From Flavobacteriaceae bacterium (lineage in GTDB: Bacteria > Bacteroidota > Bacteroidia > Flavobacteriales > Flavobacteriaceae), in the NCBI GenBank assembly GCA_018623655.1, contig JAAZVG010000023.1, positions 1-15,311 of the forward strand: DNA of 15,311 bases, in the 5' to 3' direction. Within the stretch, counting starts at the first letter, position 1, and every line of letters begins with the position of its first letter. This document shows, piece by piece, positions 1-6,743 of this stretch. The notes below the pieces were generated by a model. The model had not been told where the DNA came from. It saw nothing but the letters and a program-made list of their open reading frames with translations, and did no database searches. The position numbers and the translations under genes are program-made.

Positions 1-35
1 CACAAGCTGTTTATAGATTTACAAAGGTTGAATAG
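1..35 (+). CDS. possible 3' end of an upstream gene (partial)
   Basis: Reading from base 3, the frame gives QAVYRFTKVE and then TAG at 33-35, followed 26 bases later by a strong terminator. That is where the end of an upstream plus-strand gene would be expected. Another frame (from base 1) is also open, to a TAA at 55-57, but it would end almost inside the terminator. Ten residues are far too few to name a family, so this is only a positional inference. Confidence 0.3.
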   Translation, partial: QAVYRFTKVE

Positions 36-61
36 TATACCCTTGTACTTTTATTAAAAGT

Positions 62-93
62 AAAAGCCCGAGTTTCTCGGGCTTTTCTTTTTT
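62..93 (+). terminator. Rho-independent terminator
   Basis: A perfect 11-bp inverted repeat (62-72 and 76-86, AAAAGCCCGAG paired with CTCGGGCTTTT) closes a 3-base TTT loop and is followed by CTTTTTT at 87-93. This is a textbook intrinsic terminator for plus-strand transcription arriving from the left. The A-rich 5' arm could let it work in both directions. A second, weaker hairpin (46-52 with 56-62, TACTTTT/AAAAGTA) abuts its left side. It is the only convincing intrinsic terminator in the window. Confidence 0.93.
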
Positions 94-105
94 ATATGTG
101 ATAGC

Positions 106-113
106 TATCTTTG
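106..113 (+). promoter_or_regulatory. Bacteroidota -7 promoter element TATCTTTG
   Basis: TATCTTTG matches the Bacteroidota sigma -7 consensus TAnnTTTG exactly. It lies 5 bases before the ATG at 119, so transcription would start at or next to the start codon, giving a leaderless or nearly leaderless mRNA. The -33 region would fall in the T-rich tail of the preceding terminator, and no clear TTG is present there. The element also argues against the GTG at 98 as the start, because that codon would be upstream of the transcript. Confidence 0.6.
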
Positions 114-118
114 TTCAC

Positions 119-880
119 ATGAAAAAGAATTTATTCCGATTAATCGCACTATTATTACCTCTTACAATTAGTGCTCAAATCAACTTAGAGAATTTCAGCG
201 GTTCAGCAACAGAAGGAGCAGTATTTGCCCAGATGCGAAAAACTCGTTCTTATGGTAATGATCTTCCTACTGTAGGCTCACCTTATGTCAATGAAAATTT
301 CACTGAAGGAGAAGTATTCTACAAAAACAAGTCTTTAGGAACCTATCTGTATCGTCATAATGCATTCAATGATGAGGTAGAGGTAGTAAAACCTGGAGAT
401 GAGTCAATAAAATATGTAAAAGACGAACAAGGAAATTTTGTCCCAGCTGAGGGAGAAAGCAGTTCTTTAGCCACCATTAAAGAAATTGTTTTAAAGGATA
501 AGGAAACAGGGATATCACTATCCCTGACAACAATCACTAATGAAGATGGCGCATTGAGAAATGCCTATTTATATCAGCTTACAACAGGTGAAAATTATAC
601 ACTTTATTATCAAAATAGAGTAGGTTTTAAAGAAGGGGTTCGAGCGGTAAACTCAATGGTTCGAACTACGCCGAATCGTTTTACTCATTTTCAAGATTTC
701 TACATCCGAAAAAATGGAGAAGAAATTGCTTACTTTTTTAGTGGAAAGAAAAAAGATTTGATTTCAGTTCTTTTAGAAGAAGATTTAAAAAATGCATCAA
801 GTATCATAGGGAATAAGAAACTGAAAACGAAAAATGAAGAAGATCTCGCGATCTTAATCAGTGAATTAAATCAAAGCTAG
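119..880 (+). CDS. secreted protein of unknown function, paralog A
   Basis: I do not recognise the family. The 253-residue product begins with a signal peptide (MKKNLFR, then a hydrophobic run to about residue 19, ending SAQ), so it is probably exported. ATG 119 is preferred over GTG 98 because it puts the signal peptide at the N-terminus and lies just after the TATCTTTG promoter. Two blocks are shared with the next gene: TVGSPYVNENF (51-61), followed by a YLYRHNAFNDEVEV-type stretch, and FKEGVRAVNSMVR (170-182), followed by TTPNRF. The C-terminus is charged and probably helical. There are no cysteines, no lipobox and no obvious enzymatic motif. It is the first gene of a tight operon ending in rlmB, with its TAG directly abutting the next ATG. 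Its role is unknown. Confidence 0.85.
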   Translation: MKKNLFRLIALLLPLTISAQINLENFSGSATEGAVFAQMRKTRSYGNDLPTVGSPYVNENFTEGEVFYKNKSLGTYLYRHNAFNDEVEVVKPGDESIKYVKDEQGNFVPAEGESSSLATIKEIVLKDKETGISLSLTTITNEDGALRNAYLYQLTTGENYTLYYQNRVGFKEGVRAVNSMVRTTPNRFTHFQDFYIRKNGEEIAYFFSGKKKDLISVLLEEDLKNASSIIGNKKLKTKNEEDLAILISELNQS

Positions 881-1621
881 ATGAAAATCAAGGCCTTCAT
901 AGTAGTTTTTGCAATATCCTTTGGCCTTTCAGGTCAAACCTTACTTCAAGAGGCTCCTAAAGGCGACGATATACTGAATTATGCCAATTTTATGTCGCGA
1001 AGAAATCCTTTAGGTGACATGATGTTCGCTGAAGTCCGCAGCAGGAGTATTGTATTTGATCCTTCAACAGTAGGAAGTCCTTATTTGAATGAAGCCTTTC
1101 AACCCTGCGAGCTATACTATAAAGAAGAACTCGCTGAAAAATTGTATTACCGATACAATATGCATAACGACGAGGTTGAACTCAAAGAGTCCCCATTGAG
1201 TGAAACTGTTTTTGCTCTTAATCTAGATCGAAATATTACATTAAAATCAGAAGACCTTATCTTAACGCTCGAGACATTAAAGACACCAAAACAAGGCGTT
1301 AGGAATGGTTATGTTAATGTGCTCTACAGCGGAAAAAACTTGAAGGTATATTTACGGGTAAAAACAAAATTTAAGGAAGGGGTTAGAGCCGTTAATTCTA
1401 TGGTACGCAGTACGCCCGATAAATTCAATCAATTCATAGAGTATTACTATCAAATTAATGATGAAAGGCTTCTTCAGCATTTACCAAATAAGCGAAGAAA
1501 GATAGTTGAGGCATTACCTCAAGATTATCAATTGAAGGCTAGTAACTTACTACAAGAAAATCGCTATACCATAAAGACAGAAGAAGGTTTGCTTGAGTTT
1601 ATTGCTGATCTCGATAAATAA
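881..1621 (+). CDS. secreted protein of unknown function, paralog B
   Basis: This 246-residue protein is a diverged tandem copy of the preceding one. It has a signal peptide (MKIKAF, then a hydrophobic run to about residue 18), a TVGSPYLNEAF block followed by YRYNMHNDEVEL, and the identical 13-residue block FKEGVRAVNSMVR (164-176), followed by STPDKF. Outside these blocks the two proteins differ a great deal, and the codons within the shared block differ at many third positions. The duplication is therefore old and the blocks are under constraint. The ATG directly follows the upstream TAG (no spacer), and its TAA shares one base with the ATG of rlmB (TAATG), which suggests translational coupling. 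The function is unknown; a periplasmic or envelope role is inferred only from the signal peptide. Confidence 0.87.
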   Translation: MKIKAFIVVFAISFGLSGQTLLQEAPKGDDILNYANFMSRRNPLGDMMFAEVRSRSIVFDPSTVGSPYLNEAFQPCELYYKEELAEKLYYRYNMHNDEVELKESPLSETVFALNLDRNITLKSEDLILTLETLKTPKQGVRNGYVNVLYSGKNLKVYLRVKTKFKEGVRAVNSMVRSTPDKFNQFIEYYYQINDERLLQHLPNKRRKIVEALPQDYQLKASNLLQENRYTIKTEEGLLEFIADLDK

Positions 1622-2361
1622 TGACAAACAACTCACAGTATATTTATGGCATCCGGGCAATCCAGGAGGCTATAGAGGCAGGAACCGATTTTCACAAGAT
1701 TTTTTTGCAGAAAGGGGTGACTAGCCAACTATTTAAAAAGCTAGAGAATCAGATTCATGACCGCAAGATTTCTCACTCCTATGTGCCCATAGAGAGACTT
1801 CAGCGAATTACCACCCAGAATCATCAAGGTGCTATTGCCGAGATTTCTGAAGTAAGCTATGCTGACTTCGAAGAGACTATTGAGCAGGTTTTACAAACAA
1901 AGGACAACCCAGTATTTTTATTGCTTGACGGTCTTACCGATGTAAGAAACTTCGGCGCCATTTTAAGAACAGCGAGTTGTACTGGAATTGATGCGGTTAT
2001 CGTTCCTAAACAGGGTATGGCTCCTCTTAATAAAGACGCTATTAAAACTTCGGCCGGTGCGGCATTTACCTTGCCCGTGGCAAGAGTAGATCATTTAAAA
2101 GATGCCATCTATTATTTAAAATCAACAGATGTTCAAATTGTATCGGCAACTGAAAAAGCAGATAGTAAGGTCTATGACATCGATTTTAAAACGGCATCTG
2201 CTATAATTATGGGATCAGAAGATATTGGAATACACCCCTCTTTACTTAAACTTAGCGACAAACAGGTCAAGCTCCCCATGACCGGCAGTATTGCTTCATT
2301 AAATGTTTCTGTAGCCTGTGGCGTTATTTTATATGAAGTAGTAAGACAGCGCTTAGATTAA
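1621..2361 (+). CDS. rlmB: 23S rRNA (guanosine-2'-O-)-methyltransferase RlmB
   Basis: This is a SpoU/TrmH-family (SPOUT, trefoil-knot) methyltransferase of 246 residues, close to E. coli RlmB. RlmB transfers a methyl group from S-adenosylmethionine to the 2'-O of G2251 in the P-loop of 23S rRNA. The N-terminal substrate-binding domain opens with YIYGIRAIQEAI (7-18). The catalytic domain carries the three SpoU motifs: NFGAILRTA (110-118), with the conserved Asn and Arg; IIMGSEDIGI (195-204); and LPMTGSIASLNVSVA (218-232). Other SpoU methyltransferases such as TrmH are possible, but the N-terminal domain and length favour RlmB. It is the last gene of its operon and its ATG overlaps the upstream stop by one base. 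The stop codon lies one base from the end of the convergent minus-strand gene, with no terminator visible between them. Confidence 0.93.
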   Translation: MTNNSQYIYGIRAIQEAIEAGTDFHKIFLQKGVTSQLFKKLENQIHDRKISHSYVPIERLQRITTQNHQGAIAEISEVSYADFEETIEQVLQTKDNPVFLLLDGLTDVRNFGAILRTASCTGIDAVIVPKQGMAPLNKDAIKTSAGAAFTLPVARVDHLKDAIYYLKSTDVQIVSATEKADSKVYDIDFKTASAIIMGSEDIGIHPSLLKLSDKQVKLPMTGSIASLNVSVACGVILYEVVRQRLD

Positions 2362-2362
2362 A

Positions 2363-3040
2363 TTACTGTTCAATCTCAGGGTTTGTTGTAACCTTGTCAC
2401 CGGATCCATCAGTTAATTCCATTGTCCATTTACCTTCGGCATTTTTAAAAAGAATACCTGATATATCTTGGGCATTGACGAGATATATGTCTGTTGCCGC
2501 TGATTTAGTCAATCGAAAAATCACTGTTCCTGAATAGTCGACAAGTGAATAATCATCTCCCCCATTACTCATAAGTCGCAGGCGTTCGACAGAGCTAGCG
2601 CGATCTATTTTCTTAGGCTCTGATACCCCTTTACCTGATAAGACACTAGAAAAAGCTTGTCGAATCGATTGATGGTATGCAGTTTTATAGTCTTTGCTCT
2701 TACTTTCACCTTTATAAGTTTTAAAAACCAACTGATTTCGGCAATCTTTAAATAGGATTTGAAATTTAGTAAGTAATAATCCTGAATTCTCTTCAAGATC
2801 TACTGTAATACCTTTACAAGGGTTCTGCAATGCATACTCTGGCAATTCGTTTTCATAATAGGCAGTATAACCAGATTCGGTCAAAAGAAATTTCAGAAGC
2901 GTGCTAGTACGATAGGCGTTGGGTTCAAAGAACACATCAAACTTGGTAGGCACCACAATAAAATCATATCGATCAAATTGCGCGTTTAGACTTGAGAATA
3001 GACTAATCGATAGAAATACAGAAAACACGAATGATTTCAT
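2363..3040 (-). CDS. small secreted protein of unknown function
   Basis: This 225-residue protein has a clear signal peptide (MKSF, then a hydrophobic run ending SLNA|QF at about 20/21). The mature N-terminus, DFIVVPTKFDVFFEPNAYR (26-44), followed by LLKFLLTESGYTAYYENELP, resembles a secreted family that I recall as common and uncharacterised in Flavobacteriia. Two cysteines (C75 and C100) could form a disulfide after export. The segment around 119-130 (KTAYHQSIRQAF) looks helical, and the C-terminal half looks like beta strands. It is the last gene of the mpl operon, 25 bases after the HAD gene's stop. Its end nearly touches the convergent rlmB stop. No enzymatic motif is seen and no function can be assigned. 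Confidence 0.85.
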   Translation of the reverse strand: MKSFVFSVFLSISLFSSLNAQFDRYDFIVVPTKFDVFFEPNAYRTSTLLKFLLTESGYTAYYENELPEYALQNPCKGITVDLEENSGLLLTKFQILFKDCRNQLVFKTYKGESKSKDYKTAYHQSIRQAFSSVLSGKGVSEPKKIDRASSVERLRLMSNGGDDYSLVDYSGTVIFRLTKSAATDIYLVNAQDISGILFKNAEGKWTMELTDGSGDKVTTNPEIEQ

Positions 3041-3065
3041 AGGGTATAGGTGATTTAATGAGCTA

Positions 3066-3755
3066 CTAAAGATATTGCTTTATTTCACTTAGACAGTTAA
3101 CGATGATGCAATGATTGTGATCATGAACTCTTTCAACATCAAAATGAAGCGCATTTAGGCCACAGTTTTTAGCTCCTAGAATATCCGCTTCTAAATTATC
3201 TCCGATCATTAAAGAATCGGTAGCTAATGCATTGGCCTTTTGCAGTGCAAATTCAAAGATTCGAGGATCTGGCTTTTTATATCCAACATCTTCGGCATTT
3301 ACTACAGTTTGAAAATACGAATCTAGTCCGGCACCCTTAAGCTTTTTCGATTGAATTTCAGCGAAGCCATTCGTTAAAATATGAAGTGGATAGCGGTCTA
3401 CAAGGTAATCTAGTAGCTCCTTAGTATAATCAAAAACATGGGTGAAAGAGCTCAAATACTCGATATACCCATCTGCCATTTCTCCAATCATACGATCGCT
3501 AATAGTGTAATCACAGCGATTAAAAACATCACTGAGTCTACGATAACGCAATTCCTCTTTAAGGATCTTACCTTCACGGTAAAGCTTCCAGTATTCTAAG
3601 TTTACCGGAACATAAATCGTTAAGAATTCATTAATATCAAGGGATATATTGAACTTATCGAAGAGCAATTCGAAGGTAGCCGCTGAATTTTTATCGAAAT
3701 CCCAAAGGGTATGATCTAAATCAAAGAAAATGTGTTTTGGGGTGAGCTTATCCAT
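3066..3755 (-). CDS. yjjG: HAD-superfamily hydrolase, YjjG/YfnB-like (probable nucleotide 5'-phosphatase)
   Basis: The 229-residue protein has all four HAD motifs. Motif I is FFDLDHTLWDF (10-20), with nucleophile D12 and acid/base D14. Motif II is ILTNG (126-130) with T128. The motif III lysine is in YKKPDP (159-164). Motif IV is MIGDNLEADILGA (183-195) with D186 and D191. The DLDHTLWDF signature and the all-helical cap match the YjjG/YfnB group, whose E. coli member dephosphorylates UMP, dUMP, dTMP and non-canonical pyrimidine nucleotides. The exact substrate here is inferred. The ATG overlaps the upstream deacetylase-like gene by 8 bases, so the two are probably translationally coupled. The gene symbol is a family-level call. 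Confidence 0.85.
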   Translation of the reverse strand: MDKLTPKHIFFDLDHTLWDFDKNSAATFELLFDKFNISLDINEFLTIYVPVNLEYWKLYREGKILKEELRYRRLSDVFNRCDYTISDRMIGEMADGYIEYLSSFTHVFDYTKELLDYLVDRYPLHILTNGFAEIQSKKLKGAGLDSYFQTVVNAEDVGYKKPDPRIFEFALQKANALATDSLMIGDNLEADILGAKNCGLNALHFDVERVHDHNHCIIVNCLSEIKQYL

Positions 3756-5031
3756 GAATTGTATTAATGAGTTTAACGAAGTTGGTATCCCCTAACGACC
3801 CTATAGCACGATTATTGAATTGCAGGTAGAAGGTCCCGCTAACCTCAGCAACTTTATCTTTGATCGCTTTTAATTTGTTAACTACTTCATCCCTCTCTTC
3901 TATTTCAAAAATAGCATCAGAAACTATAAAGGGGTGAATTTTTAGGGGTTGCTCTAGCTCGAGTCCTAAGTTATAAAACGGGAAAGGTGTGCATGTTCCC
4001 GACTTAAATCCGACGGCATCGTCATAGCCCATAGAATAATCATCAGAGATTTCTTGCGCTACCATCTCCTCATAAATATCTGGTAGCAAAACCCTATTTT
4101 GAGAAATGATAGCCCTACTTACATTACTGTGAAGTAATTGATCGAGACGGTCTAATTCGATCTTAAATTGATCCGTATCTAACATTGCTCCTTGAGAGCG
4201 ATAGTATCCAATTGAATTATAATCAGCAATGTGTTTTAAAAAATGACCAAAGCGTATTCGATTCCAAGAAATATTGCGGTCGCGAACGTGATATGGAGCA
4301 TATTGAAAAAAGAAGCCTGTTTCAATCCCTGATTTACTCAAAGCGCCTCTGAGTTTCAGATAATGATCGTAGGGGTCTTTTGAAATTCCAATGATTACCT
4401 TAAAACGTTCGATAATAGCAGCAAAACGAGCTGAAAATAAATCTTCAAAAGATTCAAAGATATGACGACCTAGACCTCTAAATCTGTAGGCATGAGACTG
4501 AACCACCGGAATACCGACGAAAAATCTGAAATTTCGTTCTGTGTACGGCTCGTCAGGAAAATGCTGAGAAAATAGCGTCCTAAGACGATAGGCCCATAGA
4601 TCAACCAACGGACTTGAAAAGGCACCATGACGATCACTGAGTACACTTTCAATAGAACGAAATCTTCCCAGTTCATCCTTCTGATGTGGCAAGTACTCTT
4701 CATAACGACTCAGCAGATAAAAAGAGGCTGCCAGTATGTCGAAAGGAATAGAACTTCTAGCATCTACATCAAAGAAGCAAGGGGTTCCCTCCCACGATCT
4801 CCAATTAATATCTTGAGGCTCTAATATTCGTTCAAAAAGTAAATGAGTCGCACGAATAAAAAATTCATTTTGAAGTGGCTGTTTAGCATAACTCAGTTTC
4901 GCTCCAGTGTGCTTTATAAACACATCTACAGAATCTGTAATAGACACCTCATAACCCATAATACGTCGAAAAAGTTGTTTCACCGTAAAGGTTAGCCGAG
5001 GAGTTATTTTATGAGTATAAACAAGCACCAT
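3748..5031 (-). CDS. polysaccharide-deacetylase-like protein, catalytic motifs apparently degenerate
   Basis: The 427-residue protein matches a Bacteroidota group usually annotated as polysaccharide deacetylase (CE4/NodB-like). It has an N-terminal accessory domain (MVLVYTHKITPR, later SSIPFDILAASFYLLSRYEEY near 93-113) and a C-terminal deacetylase-like part with DYSMGYDDAVGFKSGTCTPF (331-350) and KIHPFIVSD (364-372). At the expected metal-binding positions the residues are wrong. The Asp-x-Asp before AYxxKG is GIPVVQSHAYRFRG (173-186). The HPSY-type stretch is IGYYRSQ (274-280). The terminal WHN-type stretch is LQFNN (403-407). It may therefore be a non-catalytic, glycan-binding protein. No signal peptide is seen. 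It starts two bases after the mpl stop and overlaps the HAD gene by 8 bases. The family is clear; the loss of activity is an inference. Confidence 0.8.
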   Translation of the reverse strand: MVLVYTHKITPRLTFTVKQLFRRIMGYEVSITDSVDVFIKHTGAKLSYAKQPLQNEFFIRATHLLFERILEPQDINWRSWEGTPCFFDVDARSSIPFDILAASFYLLSRYEEYLPHQKDELGRFRSIESVLSDRHGAFSSPLVDLWAYRLRTLFSQHFPDEPYTERNFRFFVGIPVVQSHAYRFRGLGRHIFESFEDLFSARFAAIIERFKVIIGISKDPYDHYLKLRGALSKSGIETGFFFQYAPYHVRDRNISWNRIRFGHFLKHIADYNSIGYYRSQGAMLDTDQFKIELDRLDQLLHSNVSRAIISQNRVLLPDIYEEMVAQEISDDYSMGYDDAVGFKSGTCTPFPFYNLGLELEQPLKIHPFIVSDAIFEIEERDEVVNKLKAIKDKVAEVSGTFYLQFNNRAIGSLGDTNFVKLINTIHG

Positions 5032-5033
5032 AT

Positions 5034-6377
5034 CTAGCCGCCATAAGTTTTAAGATTGATACCGCCGTAGTTTCCTGAACTCATAAAAAGAAGTAATGAA
5101 TCGCTCTCAAAATAGTCCTTGATTTTAAGTTCTAGTTCCATCGGATGAGTGAAAATTTGAAGGTCATCTCTTCCAAATGAGCATTTGATCTTTTCCTCAT
5201 CAATCACAGGTAATCCTTTTATTTTCAAAGCCTCAGGGTCGTAAAAGACAATGGCCTCATCTGCCGAGGAAAGAGTTCCCAAATATCTTTCAATAAAATC
5301 AGGATTTAAAGAACTATAAGTATGCAATTCTAGAATAGCCACCACATTTCGACTAGCATACTGTTTTTTTACCGCGCTAGTAGTTGCCTTTACTTTGGAT
5401 GGAGCATGGGCAAAATCCTTAATCCATTCATAATTTCCACTTTTAATGCGTTGCATGCGTTTTGCGGCACCTTTAAATGTCGCTATCGCCTCATAAAAAT
5501 CGAAAATATCAACTCCAAGTTGTTGGCAGATCCATCGAGCACCTTCAAGATTTGAAAGGTTGTGATCCCCGAATACCTCCAAGCGCAATGGGCCCTCTTC
5601 GGTTTCAAGATAGGTTACCCCATCAATAATTTCATGTTCAGGTATAACGTAGGGAAATTTTCGAATAGTAGCGGTAGAATCCTCAACGAGGTCTCTTACG
5701 GTTTCATCTTGGTGATTATAAGTAACCGAACCACCAGGGACAATACTATCAATGAATTTTTCGAATTGAAGGCAATACGCTTCTTCGGATTTAAACACAT
5801 TTATATGATCCCATGAAATACCACTTATTAGTGCAATATTAGGCTTGTACCACAAAAATTTTGGTTTTAAATCAAGCGGAGAAGTCAAATACTCATCTCC
5901 CTCTATGATTATAAAATCAGCGTCATCACTGATACGTACCATTCGATCGAAACCTTCCAACTGTGCCCCGACCAAATAATCTACAGATCGCGAAAAATAG
6001 TTCAGTACGTGAAGCACCATTGAGGTTATAGTCGTTTTTCCGTGACTACCTGCAATTACCACACGAGTTTTATGTTGACTTTGCTTATAGATAAGTTCAG
6101 GGTATGACACCACTTCTATTCCTATTTCGAGAGCCTTGTTGAGTTCTGGATTATCTGCCTTTGCATGCATACCTAGAACCACACAGTCTATAGATTCGTC
6201 GATACGAGAAGCATCCCATCCTAGGTTCTCAGGTAATAAGCCCGCCGCATTTAGTCTACTTTTTGAGGGTTCAAAAATTGCATCGTCACTACCGGTAACT
6301 TCGTTTCCATTATCGTGGAGCGCTAAGGCTAAATTGTGCATGGCGCTACCACCAATGGCAATAAAATGATACTTCAT
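5034..6377 (-). CDS. mpl: UDP-N-acetylmuramate:L-Ala-gamma-D-Glu-meso-DAP ligase (Mpl-like Mur ligase)
   Basis: This Mur ligase recycles peptidoglycan by joining the tripeptide L-Ala-gamma-D-Glu-meso-DAP to UDP-MurNAc with ATP in the cytoplasm. The 447 residues are near the E. coli Mpl length. The N-terminal UDP-binding domain starts YHFIAIGGSAMHNLALAL (3-20). The ATP loop is GSHGKTTITSM (110-120). The middle domain has IIEGDEYLTSPLD (157-169) and GISWDHINVF (186-195). The C-terminal domain has DFAHAPSKVKATT (321-333), the counterpart of the DYAHHP motif of MurC and Mpl. MurC is the main alternative, but the EGDEY and SWDHINVF forms and the length fit Mpl. It leads a four-gene operon. A perfect TAnnTTTG element sits four bases upstream of the ATG, predicting a leaderless transcript. 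Confidence 0.88.
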   Translation of the reverse strand: MKYHFIAIGGSAMHNLALALHDNGNEVTGSDDAIFEPSKSRLNAAGLLPENLGWDASRIDESIDCVVLGMHAKADNPELNKALEIGIEVVSYPELIYKQSQHKTRVVIAGSHGKTTITSMVLHVLNYFSRSVDYLVGAQLEGFDRMVRISDDADFIIIEGDEYLTSPLDLKPKFLWYKPNIALISGISWDHINVFKSEEAYCLQFEKFIDSIVPGGSVTYNHQDETVRDLVEDSTATIRKFPYVIPEHEIIDGVTYLETEEGPLRLEVFGDHNLSNLEGARWICQQLGVDIFDFYEAIATFKGAAKRMQRIKSGNYEWIKDFAHAPSKVKATTSAVKKQYASRNVVAILELHTYSSLNPDFIERYLGTLSSADEAIVFYDPEALKIKGLPVIDEEKIKCSFGRDDLQIFTHPMELELKIKDYFESDSLLLFMSSGNYGGINLKTYGG

Positions 6378-6381
6378 ATAG

Positions 6382-6389
6382 CAAAAATA
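6382..6389 (-). promoter_or_regulatory. -7 promoter element TATTTTTG for the mpl operon
   Basis: Read on the minus strand this is TATTTTTG, an exact match to TAnnTTTG, followed by four bases (CTAT) and then the mpl ATG. With the usual spacing in Bacteroidota, the transcript would begin at the A of the start codon. A -33 TTG at the preferred distance is not obvious. Confidence 0.55.
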
Positions 6390-6394
6390 AATAC

Positions 6395-6410
6395 TACCTT
6401 CGGTAAGGTA
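6395..6410. repeat. inverted repeat in the mpl/cupin divergent region
   Basis: TACCTT-CGGT-AAGGTA is a perfect 6-bp inverted repeat with a 4-base loop, centred in the 51-bp space between two divergent genes. It lies just upstream of the mpl -7 element and ahead of the cupin start. It could be an operator, a small hairpin in the cupin leader, or chance. TACCTTCG within it is one base off the -7 consensus on the plus strand, so it could also hold the cupin promoter. Confidence 0.35.
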
Positions 6411-6428
6411 CTAACTTCTAATAGAGTA

Positions 6429-6743
6429 ATGATGAATCTTGAATCGATAAATGAAAAAGAGTTTTTTCCTGGAGTTTTCGGACGCTTTGTTCACGGCGAA
6501 AAATTAAGTTGGGCGTTCTGGCGTGTGGAAAAAGGTGCAGAGGTACCGTTGCATCATCACATACACGAACAAATGATGCATGTGGTTAGCGGAGAATTTC
6601 AGTTTGAACTTGATGGCAAATCAATTCATTGCAAAACTGGGGATATAGTGGTGATACCATCAAATGCACCTCACTTCGGAAAAGCCCTTACAGATTGTAA
6701 ATTGATGGATGTTTTTACTCCAGCGAGAGACGAGTATCGTTAA
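6429..6743 (+). CDS. small single-domain cupin protein
   Basis: The 104-residue protein is a single cupin barrel. Motif 1 is GAEVPLHHHIHEQMMHVVSG, with several His residues and a Glu suited to bind a metal. Motif 2 is GDIVVIPSNAPHFG, with the final metal-ligand His. The substrate cannot be told from sequence; such proteins include sugar isomerase-like, dioxygenase-like and sensing members. The reading frame is open back to 6336, but those upstream codons lie inside mpl and its promoter. The start is therefore placed at ATG 6429, or at the adjacent ATG 6432, giving MNLESINEKEFFPG. The stop shares the palindrome TTAA with the convergent obgE stop, a 4-base overlap. It is probably transcribed alone and divergently from mpl. 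Confidence 0.85.
   Translation: MMNLESINEKEFFPGVFGRFVHGEKLSWAFWRVEKGAEVPLHHHIHEQMMHVVSGEFQFELDGKSIHCKTGDIVVIPSNAPHFGKALTDCKLMDVFTPARDEYR

Noticed and set aside
98..118. GTG start adding seven residues to the first secreted protein
   Set aside because: It would precede a clean signal peptide with MIAIFVH and would lie upstream of the predicted transcription start; ATG 119 fits both the peptide and the promoter.
3748..3755. Frameshift or gene fusion between the deacetylase-like and HAD genes
   Set aside because: Both proteins are complete with intact ends; the 8-base overlap is ordinary operon overlap.
4627..4824. Small plus-strand open frame inside the deacetylase-like gene
   Set aside because: It is opposite a conserved coding region with no promoter or family signal. 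Similar antisense frames at 5562-5816 and 6136-6369 were dropped for the same reason.
6336..6428. N-terminal extension of the cupin frame
   Set aside because: The extension overlaps the mpl start codon and promoter on the other strand, and the cupin domain begins only after ATG 6429/6432.
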